From positions 248,001-312,000 of the forward strand of contig JAQVAV010000004.1 in the NCBI GenBank assembly GCA_028690665.1: a stretch of 64,000 nucleotides of DNA, written 5' to 3'. The notes below the pieces were generated by a model that was not told where the DNA came from, did no database searches, and worked only from the letters and a program-made list of their open reading frames with translations. The position numbers were made by a program, and so were the translations under genes. Numbering within the stretch: the stretch's first letter is position 1; each line of letters starts with the position of its first letter. This DNA is from Paludibacter sp. Lineage in GTDB: Bacteria; Bacteroidota; Bacteroidia; Bacteroidales; Paludibacteraceae. Shown here piece by piece: positions 35,519-45,999 of the stretch.

Positions 35519-36898
35519 TTATTTGTTTTTTACTATTTGTGCCATAAATTCAGCTTCAGCAACAAGTTTTCCTCCGACAAAGGCTGTTCCTTTCATAATC
35601 GCACAACTACGACGCACAGGCTCCGGCAACTCAAGGCGAAATATCAATGTATCTCCAGGAACGACTTTGTTACGGAATTTTACATTATCTATTTTCAAAA
35701 AATAGGTTGAATATTTATCGGCGTCTTCAAGGTCATTCAGGATCAGCAATCCTCCGGTCTGAGCCATAGCCTCAACTATAAGTACCCCCGGCATGACAGG
35801 CTCCTGCGGGAAATGCCCCTGAAAAAAAGTTTCGTTGGCAGTTACATTTTTCACACCGACAATCGACTTATCTTTTATTTCAATTATTTTATCGACCAAT
35901 AGGAAAGGCCAGCGGTGAGGTAACAATTTTCTTATGGCATTGACATCTAAAACAGGCTCAGCTGAGTCATCATAAACCGGAGCTGCAACTTCCTGTTTTT
36001 TTATTTCTTTACGAATAATTTTAGCGACATCCGTATTTATCTTATGTCCAGGATAACGGGCGATTACTTTTCCTCTAATAGGCTTTCCGATCAAAGAAAG
36101 ATCCCCAATAACATCTAGTAATTTATGGCGTGCAGGTTCGTTTTCGTAATTAAGTTTTGTAAGGTAGCGCGGCTGTGAGGCATCAATATGTTCCTGATTT
36201 AATTTATCAGCCATCTTATCCATAACCTCCTGGGACATAAGTTCGTCGTAAATAACAATGGCATTTTTCAGATCACCGCCCTTGATAAGATTCATACTAA
36301 GCAAGGGTTCAATCTCACGAACAAAAACAAATGTACGCGCCGAAGAAACTTCAGTGGCAAAATCGTCCAAGCTATCCAATGAAGCAAACTGATTTCCTAA
36401 AACAGGGGATTTAAAACCAATATGTACGTCCAATGTAAAAACATCATCAGGAAGGATGGTAATTTTAGCTCCTGATTCGGGAAGGCTATATTCTATTTTT
36501 TTACGTACAATGAAATAATCTTTTTCAGCATCTAATTCTTCTGTTCCCGCTTCCTGAATTTTCTGAACGAAAAACTTTGCGCTTCCATCCAAAATAGGAA
36601 ATTCAGGAGCATTTACTTCAAGCAGACAATTATCAATTCCGAAAGCATATAAAGCAGCGAAGGCGTGTTCTACAGTGCTAACCTGAACATCTCCTTTTTG
36701 TAATACCGTACCGCGAACCGTATGTGTAACATTTTCGGCAAGAGCTTCAATCACCGGTTGATCCGGCAAATCAGTACGAACGATTCTCACTCCATGATTC
36801 ACAGGTGCAGGCCGAAAAGTTAGCTTAATATTTAGTCCGGTGTGCAAACCCTTCCCCTCAAACGAGAAAGATTGTTTTATTGTTTTTTGTTTCGACAT
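35519..36898 (-). CDS. lpxC/fabZ: Bifunctional LpxC/FabZ: deacetylase fused to 3-hydroxyacyl-ACP dehydratase
   Basis: The start at 36898 (459 residues, MSKQKTIKQSFSFEGKGLHTG) matches the LpxC N-terminus; an ATG 11 codons upstream adds nothing family-like. The first about 310 residues are the zinc deacetylase of lipid A synthesis, with EHAFAALYAFGIDN, EFPILDGSA, KLLDVIGDLSL and GHKINTD. The last about 150 are FabZ, with LLPHRWPFLLVDKI and GHFPQEPVMPGVLIVEAMAQ carrying the catalytic His and Glu. The fusion is a hallmark of Bacteroidetes and joins fatty acid and lipid A synthesis in one polypeptide. Confidence 0.97.
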   Translation of the reverse strand: MSKQKTIKQSFSFEGKGLHTGLNIKLTFRPAPVNHGVRIVRTDLPDQPVIEALAENVTHTVRGTVLQKGDVQVSTVEHAFAALYAFGIDNCLLEVNAPEFPILDGSAKFFVQKIQEAGTEELDAEKDYFIVRKKIEYSLPESGAKITILPDDVFTLDVHIGFKSPVLGNQFASLDSLDDFATEVSSARTFVFVREIEPLLSMNLIKGGDLKNAIVIYDELMSQEVMDKMADKLNQEHIDASQPRYLTKLNYENEPARHKLLDVIGDLSLIGKPIRGKVIARYPGHKINTDVAKIIRKEIKKQEVAAPVYDDSAEPVLDVNAIRKLLPHRWPFLLVDKIIEIKDKSIVGVKNVTANETFFQGHFPQEPVMPGVLIVEAMAQTGGLLILNDLEDADKYSTYFLKIDNVKFRNKVVPGDTLIFRLELPEPVRRSCAIMKGTAFVGGKLVAEAEFMAQIVKNK

Positions 36899-36997
36899 GT
36901 TCTGAATAAATAAATCACCGTTGAGCCACACGCTTTCCGAATGATTTTTCGGGCAAAAGATTTATTGCTTATATTTAATTATTTATATTCAAAAGGT

Positions 36998-38047
36998 TTA
37001 TTTATCATTTAAACGTTTCTCCATCTCCTGAAGTTTACGTTGCAATTCATAAACAGTACGTTGCAAATCGGGTAGATTCTTCTGTACAATAGCAGCTCTG
37101 TGAAAAGTCTTTAGCGGAATAGCAGGGTAACCCATAAACATTTGTCCCGGATCTTTGATTGAATTCGGAACGCCCGACTGTGCGCCAATAATTGTGCTAT
37201 CGGCTATATGTATATGACCGGCAAAACCAACCTGACCGCCTATCATGCAGTGCTTCCCTATTTTCGAAGACCCTGAAACCCCTGATTGAGAAGCCATAAC
37301 CGTATTTTCGCCAATCTCAACATTATGCGCAACCTGAATAAGATTATCCAGTTTCACCCCGCGTCGTATCATCGTGCTCCCCATAGTTGCTCTGTCGACA
37401 GTGGTATTTGCTCCTATTTCGACATCTTCTTCAAGAACGACATTCCCCATTTGAGGAATTTTTTTATATGTTCCGTCTTCGGCAGGAGCAAATCCGAAAC
37501 CATCCGAGCCAATAACTACCCCCGAATGTAAAATACAATTGGCTCCAATTACACAATCCTTATAAATACTCACACCGGCATATAAAATTACATTATCACC
37601 GATTGTCACATTTTCGCCCACATTCGTACTGGCAAAAATCTGAACATTCTTACCTATTTTTACTCCTTCGGAAATGTTTACAAAGGCTTCGATGTAAACA
37701 TTTTCACTTATTGTAGCTGTGGAATGTATTGACGCAAGTGAGGATATTCCTGTTTTTGCAGGCTTAGCCCGCTCAACCACCGACATTAAAAATGCCAGCG
37801 ATTCATAAGCATTTTCTACTCTGATAAGAGTAGCCTTTATACTTCGCTCAGGTTCAAAATCTTTGTTTACAAGAATAATACTGGCATTACTATCGTAAAT
37901 ATAGTGGCTATATTTAGGATTTGACAGAAAACTCAACGTTCCCGGCTTTCCTTCTTCGATTTTCGAAAAATTATTAACTTTTACTGAGGGGTCGCCTTCT
38001 ACCGTTCCTTTTATAAAATCTGCAATTTGTTGAGCTGTAAACTCCAT
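36998..38047 (-). CDS. lpxD: UDP-3-O-(3-hydroxyacyl)glucosamine N-acyltransferase
   Basis: LpxD adds the second acyl chain in lipid A synthesis. The 349 residues have an N-terminal uridine-binding domain (about 1-100), then hexapeptide repeats forming a beta-helix with the catalytic His within [16 protein letters not shown]-terminal helix ([19 protein letters not shown]) resembles the ACP-interacting arm and is coiled-coil-like. The gene precedes lpxC/fabZ by 99 bases. A minus-strand TATTTTTG lies at 38065-38072, so the lpx run may have its own promoter. Confidence 0.96.
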   Translation of the reverse strand: MEFTAQQIADFIKGTVEGDPSVKVNNFSKIEEGKPGTLSFLSNPKYSHYIYDSNASIILVNKDFEPERSIKATLIRVENAYESLAFLMSVVERAKPAKTGISSLASIHSTATISENVYIEAFVNISEGVKIGKNVQIFASTNVGENVTIGDNVILYAGVSIYKDCVIGANCILHSGVVIGSDGFGFAPAEDGTYKKIPQMGNVVLEEDVEIGANTTVDRATMGSTMIRRGVKLDNLIQVAHNVEIGENTVMASQSGVSGSSKIGKHCMIGGQVGFAGHIHIADSTIIGAQSGVPNSIKDPGQMFMGYPAIPLKTFHRAAIVQKNLPDLQRTVYELQRKLQEMEKRLNDK

Positions 38048-38064
38048 AAATAAAAATTTGGCTG

Positions 38065-38072
38065 CAAAAATA
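38065..38072 (-). promoter_or_regulatory. -7 box candidate for lpxD
   Basis: TATTTTTG on the minus strand 18 bases before the lpxD ATG. The same octamer occurs again at 38096-38103, giving two possible start points. Confidence 0.45.
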
Positions 38073-38190
38073 CTAAACTATTTTCAATAAAGAGGCAAAA
38101 ATAAGTGCCTATTTAATAATTTACGTTAATAATATAATTTGAAAACACTTATAAATCAGCTATATTAGATGTTTATAAGCACTATTGATT

Positions 38191-39420
38191 TTATATTTTA
38201 TAAAAGCATAAAAAATGTTTTTCTACTTTTTTTGTGAGCACCTGAATATTCAACATATCAGATGCCTCGGCAATATCCTTTATCCTTCCATCTTTAAACA
38301 GGATATTAATATTATCATCTTCCGGCGAATAGGTATCAGTAGTTACCACTTCGTCTCCCCAGAAATATTTTGCATCGTCATCACTAACGTTAAAATGATG
38401 TCCATATTGTTTTATTAACCTCATTTTCGTTTCCTGAGAACTTGCTGTGGGGTTAATTTCAACTTTAAATAACCGGCGATTTATAAAATCACGGCATAAC
38501 ACAGACAACACCTTGTCGCTATGACTACTCCAGACTTTCAGAGCACACATTATATCCGAATCATCAAGCATCGCAAAATTATCGAGTGCTTCTTCTGAAT
38601 GATCAAAAGATTTTTTATCAACTCTGTTATATAAAAAATAATGCAGAGCCGGCGATGCAAATAATTCCACACCTTTAGCAGCCAACTCTTTAGCCCTTTT
38701 CAGTATATTGACAAGCATTTTCTCTGCGGCTACCGAAGTTTTATGCAAATAAACCTGCCAATACATCAACCGTCGTGCCACTAAAAATTTTTCAATGGAA
38801 TAAATCCCCTTTGCTTCAACAACCAACCGGTCATCATGTACATTTAGCATCTTAATAATACGTGCTGCACCGATAATTCCCTCACTCACTCCTGAAAAAA
38901 AACTGTCGCGGCTCAAATAATCGAGTCGATCCATATCCAACTGACCGGACACTAACTGGTGAAGAAATTTTTTAGGATAATTTCCTTTGAAAATTTCCAA
39001 AGCCATATCAAGTCGGCCATTTATTTCTTCGTTTATCTTTTTCATCATCAGCAACGAAATCTCTTCGTGACTGACATCCGGCACCAAACTATGTTCCAGT
39101 GCATGCGAAAAAGGTCCGTGTCCTATATCATGTAACAATATGGCAACCCGCACAGCTTCGGCTTCAGAAGGGGTTATATCCTGCCCTTGTTGACGAAGTT
39201 GTGTAATAGCTTCGCCCATTAGATGCATTGCACCCAAAGAATGTTGCATGCGGGTATGTTGTGCACCCGGATAAACATACGATGACAATCCGAGTTGCTT
39301 GATACGATGCAAACGCTGAAAGTACGGATGCTGAATAATATCGTATATAAACTCGTTCGGAATCGTAATAAAACCGAATACGGGATCATTGATAATTTTT
39401 CTTTTATTGGGCTTTTTCAT
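38191..39420 (-). CDS. HD-domain phosphohydrolase (dGTPase-like)
   Basis: Choosing the ATG at 39420 gives 409 residues starting MKKPNKRKIINDPVFGF; an ATG at 39441 is possible. The HD metal site is clear: AILLHDIGHGPFSHALEHS, plus QHSLGAMHLMG upstream and QLDMDRLDYLSRDS downstream. The family (COG1078) is related to dNTP triphosphohydrolases, and activity on dNTPs or other nucleotides is inferred. It always precedes lpxD in Bacteroidales, though no link to lipid A is proven. Confidence 0.92.
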   Translation of the reverse strand: MKKPNKRKIINDPVFGFITIPNEFIYDIIQHPYFQRLHRIKQLGLSSYVYPGAQHTRMQHSLGAMHLMGEAITQLRQQGQDITPSEAEAVRVAILLHDIGHGPFSHALEHSLVPDVSHEEISLLMMKKINEEINGRLDMALEIFKGNYPKKFLHQLVSGQLDMDRLDYLSRDSFFSGVSEGIIGAARIIKMLNVHDDRLVVEAKGIYSIEKFLVARRLMYWQVYLHKTSVAAEKMLVNILKRAKELAAKGVELFASPALHYFLYNRVDKKSFDHSEEALDNFAMLDDSDIMCALKVWSSHSDKVLSVLCRDFINRRLFKVEINPTASSQETKMRLIKQYGHHFNVSDDDAKYFWGDEVVTTDTYSPEDDNINILFKDGRIKDIAEASDMLNIQVLTKKVEKHFLCFYKI

Positions 39421-39498
39421 TTTTTTCGAATCAAGAGCCAAAAATCAATATATTAGACATAGGCATATTAACTCATTGGCACATTGAACTATATAAAC

Positions 39499-40935
39499 TT
39501 ATTCCAAAATTGCTTTCAGCCATTTCCAGCATTTCTGTGTAGAGCTGATACTCAGGCGTTCGTCAGGCGAATGCACTCCGTACATTTGCGGGCCAATGGA
39601 AATCATATCCAAATGCGGATATTTTTCGAGGAATAAACCGCATTCAAGTCCTGCATGAATAGCACGGACATCTGCTTCTTTTTCAAAAAGTTCCGTATAT
39701 TTTGTTTTGGCAATATCCAATATTTCTGATTTCAGATTCGGTTTCCAGCCGGGATAACCATCACCATGTGTAACCTGAGCTCCGGCCAGCAGAAATACCG
39801 ATTCCACCTGATGTGCAATATCATATTTAGCCGTTTCTACGGAACTCCGTTGGCTCGTCGTTATTAATATCTTATAGCCGGACTGCATTTTTACCGAAGC
39901 CAGATTGGTTGAAGTTTCCACCAGCCCGGGCATATCTTTACTCATGGACATAACACCGTGTGGACAAGCATACAAGCCATTTAGCAAATTGTCGGAAGTA
40001 ACTTTATTTATAACTGTGTCAGGTAATGGTTCTGAATCAAGTGTCATTTTAAAGTTAGGTTCCACATCGCCCAATTCAGCTTCCATATCGGCAATAAAAT
40101 GATTCAACACCACACGCACATTTTCTTTTTCCGACATTGGCACACAGACCGTAGCTACAGCTTCACGCGGAATCGCATTACGCAGATTTCCGCCATTAAA
40201 AGAAGCAATACGTAAATCTGTTTTTGCGTTCAGGTTCCACAAATAGCGGTTCAGGATTTTATTGGCATTACCGCGACCTTTATTAATTTCGTCGCCAGAA
40301 TGCCCACCCATAAGGCCTTTTACCGCAACCGTAAAAGCAAAATAACCTGCCGGTGCTTTTTCCGGTTTATAATTCATAACGGCAGTAGTGTCAATTCCAC
40401 CGGCACATCCGATAAAAATCACACCATCGTCCTCCGAATCAAGATTGACAAGCACCCGACCCTGCAACAATTTATTATCCAAAGCAAAGGCTCCTGTTAA
40501 ACCCGTTTCTTCATCAACTGTAAACAAGCCTTCTATAGCGGGATGTTTCAAATCCTCGGAAGCCAAAACAGCCAATATCATCGATATTCCAATACCATTA
40601 TCTCCACCCAGCGTAGTTCCTTTGGCTTTCACCCAATCGCCATCAATATAATATTGAATAGCATCAGTATCAAAATTAAATTGCACATCGTTATTTTTCT
40701 CACACACCATATCCATGTGAGCCTGAAGGATAACCGATTTACGATTTTCATATCCGGCAGTTGCAGGTTTGCGTATCAACACATTACCGGCAGCATCTAC
40801 CTTACATTCGAGTTTATGACTTTCGCTAAACGATTTCAGAAAAGCGATTACTTTTTCCTCCTTTTTCGAAGGACGCGGAATCTGTGTAATTTCATGGAAG
40901 AAATTCCACAATATCTGAGGTTCAAGAGTTTTCAT
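39499..40935 (-). CDS. pepD: Aminoacyl-histidine dipeptidase (PepD, M20 family)
   Basis: The 478-residue cytosolic zinc peptidase hydrolyses dipeptides such as Xaa-His. Metal and catalytic residues are visible: His73 and Asp75 in QAHMDMVCEK, Asp112 in GGDNGIG, Glu142 and Glu143 in DEETGLTGA, a further Asp in NLDSEDDG, and a late HAGLECG. The central lid or dimerisation domain (about 190-390) has GLMGGHSGDEI. The length fits PepD. It stands between the fructosamine kinase and the HD gene, all on one strand, with gaps of 60-90 bases. Confidence 0.95.
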   Translation of the reverse strand: MKTLEPQILWNFFHEITQIPRPSKKEEKVIAFLKSFSESHKLECKVDAAGNVLIRKPATAGYENRKSVILQAHMDMVCEKNNDVQFNFDTDAIQYYIDGDWVKAKGTTLGGDNGIGISMILAVLASEDLKHPAIEGLFTVDEETGLTGAFALDNKLLQGRVLVNLDSEDDGVIFIGCAGGIDTTAVMNYKPEKAPAGYFAFTVAVKGLMGGHSGDEINKGRGNANKILNRYLWNLNAKTDLRIASFNGGNLRNAIPREAVATVCVPMSEKENVRVVLNHFIADMEAELGDVEPNFKMTLDSEPLPDTVINKVTSDNLLNGLYACPHGVMSMSKDMPGLVETSTNLASVKMQSGYKILITTSQRSSVETAKYDIAHQVESVFLLAGAQVTHGDGYPGWKPNLKSEILDIAKTKYTELFEKEADVRAIHAGLECGLFLEKYPHLDMISIGPQMYGVHSPDERLSISSTQKCWKWLKAILE

Positions 40936-41027
40936 AAAACACTATTTTTTAAAAGGACAACAAAGATACTAAAATCAGATGTTTTTTTGATAAAATTGTA
41001 TAAAAACACATTTTATTATCCGGATGT

Positions 41028-41870
41028 TTATTCCACATACTTTTTCAGAATCCATTCAGCATCGGGCAAATAGCCATGGCCAAATATATTCAGGTGATTC
41101 AGCACATGATACAGTTTATAAATACCTTCGCGATATTCCCAACCGCTTTCCAACGGATATTCCAGCTGATAGGCTCTGTAAAATGCAGGCGAAAACCCAC
41201 CAAAAAGTTTTGTCATAGCCAAATCCGCTTCGCGATGTCCGTAATACACCGCCGGATCAATAAGCACCGCAGCACCTGATTTATTACACAAATAATTTCC
41301 ACTCCACAAATCGCCATGAAGCAGAACCGGAAGCTCGTCGGTCGGTCCAATTATTTTATCAATTTTATTTTCAAGTTTCCGGAAATTGTTCCGTAAACTA
41401 TCGGAAATCAATCTGTTTTTTTCGGCTAACTTGTATTGAAACAACAATCGTTTATTGAAATAAAAAGCAGTCCAGTTTGTTTTTTCTTCGCCGGAAGCAA
41501 AATTCGGCTGAACATTTGCGCCTATAAAATTATCTTCATAAAAGCCGAATTCTTCACCACGAAATCGATGCAAGGCAGCTAATTTTTTCCCAAAGTTTTC
41601 AAAAAAATCAGCTTTTGCCTGACCTCGTTCCACAAACTCTGTCAGGATAAAATTTTCTCCAAAAGCAACCGGATTTACTACATCAATTACATTAGCTCGT
41701 TTCAGTTCATTCAGTCCATGAGCTTCGCAGGTATATGTTATGGATTCAGCACCCGTTTTCAGAAAACACTTTTTACCTGAATCCGTTTTCAATTCTCCTG
41801 AAGCACAAGGAAAAACCATGATTTTTTCCTGTAAAATATTCTCAATATTTTGTTTGAGTTTATCCGTCAT
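41028..41870 (-). CDS. Fructosamine kinase family protein
   Basis: The 280-residue kinase-like protein contains LLHGDLWSGNYL, the catalytic loop with Asp, and LIDPAVYYGHREADLAMTKLFGGF, the metal-binding loop and family signature. Members phosphorylate sugar adducts on proteins or amino acids (ribulosamine/fructosamine 3-kinase) and so help to repair glycation. The ATG gives MTDKLKQNIENIL and a normal-length N-lobe (FLKTGAESITYTCEAHGL). Substrate is not determinable here. Confidence 0.92.
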   Translation of the reverse strand: MTDKLKQNIENILQEKIMVFPCASGELKTDSGKKCFLKTGAESITYTCEAHGLNELKRANVIDVVNPVAFGENFILTEFVERGQAKADFFENFGKKLAALHRFRGEEFGFYEDNFIGANVQPNFASGEEKTNWTAFYFNKRLLFQYKLAEKNRLISDSLRNNFRKLENKIDKIIGPTDELPVLLHGDLWSGNYLCNKSGAAVLIDPAVYYGHREADLAMTKLFGGFSPAFYRAYQLEYPLESGWEYREGIYKLYHVLNHLNIFGHGYLPDAEWILKKYVE

Positions 41871-41944
41871 AGAAAATAATTTTTATGTCGGGAACAAATA
41901 TAGGTTTTAATCTTTTAAGATACATATTACTTTTTCCATTGAAC

Positions 41945-42802
41945 TTATAACAACTTAAATTTAATTCCCAATTTTGCAAGAAAACCGTTCTCTCTATATT
42001 CCATTAAAGGATTAACTCCGGGCTCACCGATATTGAGTTTCACTGTCCACAACTGTTTTTCCGGCATTGCGTACGTTTTCAATGTTCTTTCAACAGCATA
42101 TCCAATAGAACCGGTGAACCACCAGTTTTTATAAATTTTAATATCAGAAAATAAAAGCATATTTTTTTCATGAATCCATAGGAAATCAGACAGTCCGGTA
42201 TTAGTTGTCGTAGAAGAAATGCCATTTCCCCGTAGTTCAAGACCTAAATTCCAGAAGGGGTTAATTCTGCGCTGGATTTTTATATTCACGGGCACTCTTG
42301 CCGATATATTCCATCCATCAACCGAAGTCCACGAGAAACCGGCAACCGGAGTGAAAATATTATTATCATACCGGTAAGAATAAGCCAAACCTAAAAAACA
42401 CTGAAACTGTCCGGTTTTATATGCAGTTCGCAACATTGTGTTGAATAAAAAACTTGGTTGCGTTTCGAACGGAGAAGTCACTGTAGGCATACCAATCCAT
42501 TGAATTTTCCAGATATCATTTAATTTATATTGCCAAAACCATCGCACACTTAACTGTTGATAAAACCCCGCTTCCATTCCGTTAACCGCCTGGCTCCTCA
42601 CAAACTTATATTCAGGAGAAATGAACAAACCGTTTTTCTCCATTTTAAAAACAGGAACAGCAAACTGTACCTGACCTGATTCCATAAGAAACGAACTTTT
42701 ACCATAAGGTGTAAATTCAGCAGCAACAATATCAGGTTTCTGACCAAAAACCCAAGTATAAGCTATAAAAAGAACAAATACTCCGAGAGCAACCTTTTTC
42801 AT
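41945..42802 (-). CDS. Putative outer-membrane beta-barrel protein at the end of the export operon
   Basis: Start at 42802 (285 residues) chosen because MKKVALGVFVLFIAYTWVFGQ is a clean signal peptide; two codons upstream another ATG exists. The rest alternates aromatic and polar residues in strands (YKFVRSQ, FWQYKLND, LAYSYRYDN, WWFTGSIGYAVE) and ends with a hydrophobic residue, as outer-membrane barrels do. It begins 10 bases after the ATPase gene stop. No family name. It may help to transport the substrate across the outer membrane or modify the envelope. Confidence 0.7.
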   Translation of the reverse strand: MKKVALGVFVLFIAYTWVFGQKPDIVAAEFTPYGKSSFLMESGQVQFAVPVFKMEKNGLFISPEYKFVRSQAVNGMEAGFYQQLSVRWFWQYKLNDIWKIQWIGMPTVTSPFETQPSFLFNTMLRTAYKTGQFQCFLGLAYSYRYDNNIFTPVAGFSWTSVDGWNISARVPVNIKIQRRINPFWNLGLELRGNGISSTTTNTGLSDFLWIHEKNMLLFSDIKIYKNWWFTGSIGYAVERTLKTYAMPEKQLWTVKLNIGEPGVNPLMEYRENGFLAKLGIKFKLL

Positions 42803-42811
42803 ACACACCGA

Positions 42812-43507
42812 TTAATGGCTGATAACCAGCCCATCTTCCATTTCAATTGTCCGGTCGGTGCGGCGGGCAAAATCATTGTCGTGCGTTACACAAATAATGG
42901 TTTGCCCGAATTCGTGCGCCAAGTCACGAAAAATATCCTGTACAGCCAAAGAGTTTTTACTATCCAAATTGCCTGTCGGTTCATCGCCCATAATGATGGA
43001 TGGGTTATTGATCAGGGCACGGGCTATAGCGACACGCTGTTGTTGCCCGCCGGAAAGTTTATTGGCACCTTTCAGGGCCTGTTCGTGCAAATCCAGCAAA
43101 CGGAGACTTTCGTAAGCTTTGTGCTCTATTTCTTCCAAAGACATTTTACCAAGTTTTTTGGCCGGAAGCATCACATTTTCTAAAGCGGTAAACTCCGGCA
43201 GGAGGTAATGAAACTGGAAAACAAAACCGATATGTTCGTTTCTGAAAGCGGAAAGTTTGTTCTGTGTTTGTCCTGTCAGCAATTGGCCGTTCAACGACAG
43301 ATTTCCTTCGTAATCGGTATCCATGGTGGAAAGCACATATAATAATGTTGATTTTCCTGAACCGGATTTTCCGATAATAGAAAGGAATTCGCCTTTTTTT
43401 ACATCAAAGGACACTCCTTTAAGCACCTGGAATTTACTCGGATCGTAAAAATATTTCACTAAATTTTTTACTTCCAGTGCATTTGTATTTTTATTTACAG
43501 TTGTCAT
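42812..43507 (-). CDS. ABC transporter ATP-binding protein (LolD/MacB type)
   Basis: Start at 43507 (231 residues, MTTVNKNTNALEVKNLVK) fits the family; 11 extra codons upstream are unlikely. Walker A GKSGSGKST, the Q-loop in FVFQFHYLLPEF, signature LSGGQQQRVAIARAL, Walker B IIMGDEPTGNLD and the H-loop VTHD are all intact. This subfamily drives MacB-, LolCDE- and FtsX-like mechanotransmission rather than direct translocation. It lies 52 bases after the permease gene. Confidence 0.95.
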   Translation of the reverse strand: MTTVNKNTNALEVKNLVKYFYDPSKFQVLKGVSFDVKKGEFLSIIGKSGSGKSTLLYVLSTMDTDYEGNLSLNGQLLTGQTQNKLSAFRNEHIGFVFQFHYLLPEFTALENVMLPAKKLGKMSLEEIEHKAYESLRLLDLHEQALKGANKLSGGQQQRVAIARALINNPSIIMGDEPTGNLDSKNSLAVQDIFRDLAHEFGQTIICVTHDNDFARRTDRTIEMEDGLVISH

Positions 43508-43558
43508 TTTTTTATTTAATAATATGGTGCAATATGCCAATGTGATGAACGTTTTGTT

Positions 43559-44815
43559 TTATCCACGGATAATAACTACGGGATCTATTTTAGAGGCTTT
43601 TCGCGCCGGAAAATATCCGGCTAAAATGGTGGTAATAATTCCGAAAATAATAGCTGCGGCAAAATCACCCCATTGGTAATGAATGGGCAAAGTCGTTAGT
43701 CCGGCAACTTTGAACGGAACCTGATTGACGGCTGAAGAAATACCCACGCCCAGCAACAAACCGGTAACGGCTCCCAGAAGCCCGATAACCGTTGCCTGTG
43801 TCAGGAAAATATTCAGAATATCTTTTCCCGAAAAGCCCATAGCTTTCAAAATAGCTATTTCACGGATTTTCTCATTGATGGTCATATTCATAATGTTATA
43901 AATTCCGAAACCTGCCACCAACAAAATAGCCAACGAAACAGCACTGGCAATAATGTTTCGTAATTGAGAAGCCGCAACCAACTGCTGGTTGGCATCCTGC
44001 CATGTTTCCATATTATAACCTACTGCCTTTTCGGTATTTGCAACTACCTGACTTGTTTCATCCCTGTTATATAAATTTACCAACACACAAGTCGAATAAT
44101 CAAAATTTTCGCCCAATAACTGACGGGCAGAGCCGATATTGATATAAGCGCGTGATCTGTCAATTTCCTTTATTGATGTTTCGATAATACCAATCACATT
44201 GAAATTTTTCGACGCCCCGTCAGGCGTTAATATATTTACATTATCGTTGAGTTTTACACCCAAATCTTCGGCAAGTTCCTTTCCTATAATCATTCCCGAT
44301 TTCATATAATTCAGGTCGATCCATTTTCCGGCAATCACTTTATCGGCCGAACCGAACATCCGGTTTTCATTTTCAGGATCAACACCGGAAATACTTCCGT
44401 TGATCTTCTTCGAACCGTTTCGGAAAAACACACTGAAATTCACCTGTGAAGTCACATCTTTTACTTCCTGCTGACGGTTCATTATATCAACTATCTCATT
44501 CGTATTTTTAATATCTGTTTCAGTCTGAATATCTTTTCGTCCACTGATATTGAAAATTGTCGCCGGAGAAAAAACTGCTTTTACAGGATCGTAATCGTTT
44601 TTCTCATTTTCGTTGTCGATACGAATGTGAGCAAGATTGCTAAAAGCCAGATCGTCCTGAGTTTTGTTGACACCATTCATGAAGCTATTCATAAAAATGT
44701 ACATCGACACTCCGAAAGTTACTCCCAAAATGGCCACAACGGTTTGCCATTTTTTAGAAGTCAGATGCGTGGACGCAATCTGCCGGTTGACCTTATTTTT
44801 TTTCTTATCTGCCAT
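43559..44815 (-). CDS. ABC transporter permease (MacB/FtsX type)
   Basis: The 418-residue protein has a first membrane helix at about 25-45 (WQTVVAILGVTFGVSMYIF), a large extracytoplasmic MacB-like domain (about 50-285), and three C-terminal helices (about 290-312, 340-368, 385-405). The final motif GYFPARKASKIDPVVIIRG is the FtsX-family ending. Such permeases form tripartite pumps with an adaptor and TolC. Its start overlaps the adaptor stop by 11 bases. Confidence 0.94.
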   Translation of the reverse strand: MADKKKNKVNRQIASTHLTSKKWQTVVAILGVTFGVSMYIFMNSFMNGVNKTQDDLAFSNLAHIRIDNENEKNDYDPVKAVFSPATIFNISGRKDIQTETDIKNTNEIVDIMNRQQEVKDVTSQVNFSVFFRNGSKKINGSISGVDPENENRMFGSADKVIAGKWIDLNYMKSGMIIGKELAEDLGVKLNDNVNILTPDGASKNFNVIGIIETSIKEIDRSRAYINIGSARQLLGENFDYSTCVLVNLYNRDETSQVVANTEKAVGYNMETWQDANQQLVAASQLRNIIASAVSLAILLVAGFGIYNIMNMTINEKIREIAILKAMGFSGKDILNIFLTQATVIGLLGAVTGLLLGVGISSAVNQVPFKVAGLTTLPIHYQWGDFAAAIIFGIITTILAGYFPARKASKIDPVVIIRG

Positions 44816-45905
44816 TTCCTGCTATTTTTATTTTATCGGAGTCGTTCAGGCCGGTTTTTACTTCAATCCATTCGGGAGTAACGATACCTGTCTGAACAGT
44901 CACTTTTTTACCTGTTTTTGCCAATAATACCTGATCGTCAGACAGTAGATAATTAACCGGAATAACCAATGCATTTTTACTTTCTCCTACAACGATATTA
45001 GCCTGCAACTGCGTGCCGACTCTTAAAATCCCGGCATTTCCGGTAAATTCAGCTTCGGCAACAAAAGATTGTTCGGTATTGTCAAAAGCAGGATATATTT
45101 TTGTAATCACTGCTTTGTGCGACTCTTTTTTGTCCGTGTTCAACTCAATAAAAACTTCCTGACCGATTTTTACTTTATTGATGTCGCTTTCGGAAATCAA
45201 TAATTTGGCGAGATACTTTCCGGCCCCGATCTGTGCAAGAGTTTCTCCACGTTTCACAAGTTCACCCGCAATTTTCGGAGCATTCAATACAAGACCTGAA
45301 TATTCCGTTTTCAGCAAATATTGATCATTATTGTTTTGCTGGGTAAGGTAACCCGCTTTAGCATTCAGCGCTTCGAGTTCGAGCGATTTTCGGGTATCTG
45401 CCATGGTATTTTCCAATTCTTTCATTTGCGACTGCGTATTTTTACAGGTTAGTTCCGCCCGGTCATACTCGGCTTTCGACACGGCATGCGTAGCATACAA
45501 ATTTTTATATCTCATGTATTGTATGGAATCATTGGCTAACTGATTGCTCAACTGAATATGTTGCTGTTTCAGTTTTTGCCAAACAGGTGAAGCGGATTTT
45601 GTATTATCTTCGGCATAACGATAACCGGCTTCAGCACTTACGACCATGGCCTGTTGCGGTTCATTTTGAATTTTAAATAAAAGTTGTCCGATCTGAACCG
45701 AATCTCCTTCGGTCACATAAGACTCGGAAAGAACACCTTCGGTTTGAGCTGTTATCAGATAATTCTTTTCCATAGTGATACTTCCACTTGCAAACACGGC
45801 ATCTACAATATCTTTACGTTGCGGCAGAGCCTCTTTTGTACGACTACAAGACGAAAACAGTGCCGTAGCCAGGAACAATACGATTGTTATCTTATTGATT
45901 TTCAT
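44805..45905 (-). CDS. HlyD-type periplasmic adaptor (membrane fusion lipoprotein)
   Basis: The 366-residue protein has a lipoprotein signal with lipobox LFSSC near residue 20. The order is a lipoyl-like half-motif (EGVLSESYVTEGDSVQIGQLLFKI), a coiled-coil hairpin of about residues 110-190, a second half-motif (SGLVLNAPKIAGELVKRGETLAQI), then beta-barrel and membrane-proximal domains. It bridges the inner-membrane permease and the TolC-like channel encoded immediately before it. Confidence 0.93.
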   Translation of the reverse strand: MKINKITIVLFLATALFSSCSRTKEALPQRKDIVDAVFASGSITMEKNYLITAQTEGVLSESYVTEGDSVQIGQLLFKIQNEPQQAMVVSAEAGYRYAEDNTKSASPVWQKLKQQHIQLSNQLANDSIQYMRYKNLYATHAVSKAEYDRAELTCKNTQSQMKELENTMADTRKSLELEALNAKAGYLTQQNNNDQYLLKTEYSGLVLNAPKIAGELVKRGETLAQIGAGKYLAKLLISESDINKVKIGQEVFIELNTDKKESHKAVITKIYPAFDNTEQSFVAEAEFTGNAGILRVGTQLQANIVVGESKNALVIPVNYLLSDDQVLLAKTGKKVTVQTGIVTPEWIEVKTGLNDSDKIKIAGNGR

Positions 45906-45999
45906 GTTTTTTCAATTAAACACAAGAGCCAAGACACAGAAGTTATTTGGGGCTGAAAACTTGTCTCTCATGAATGTTTTACGTTTATTTTACACTTGA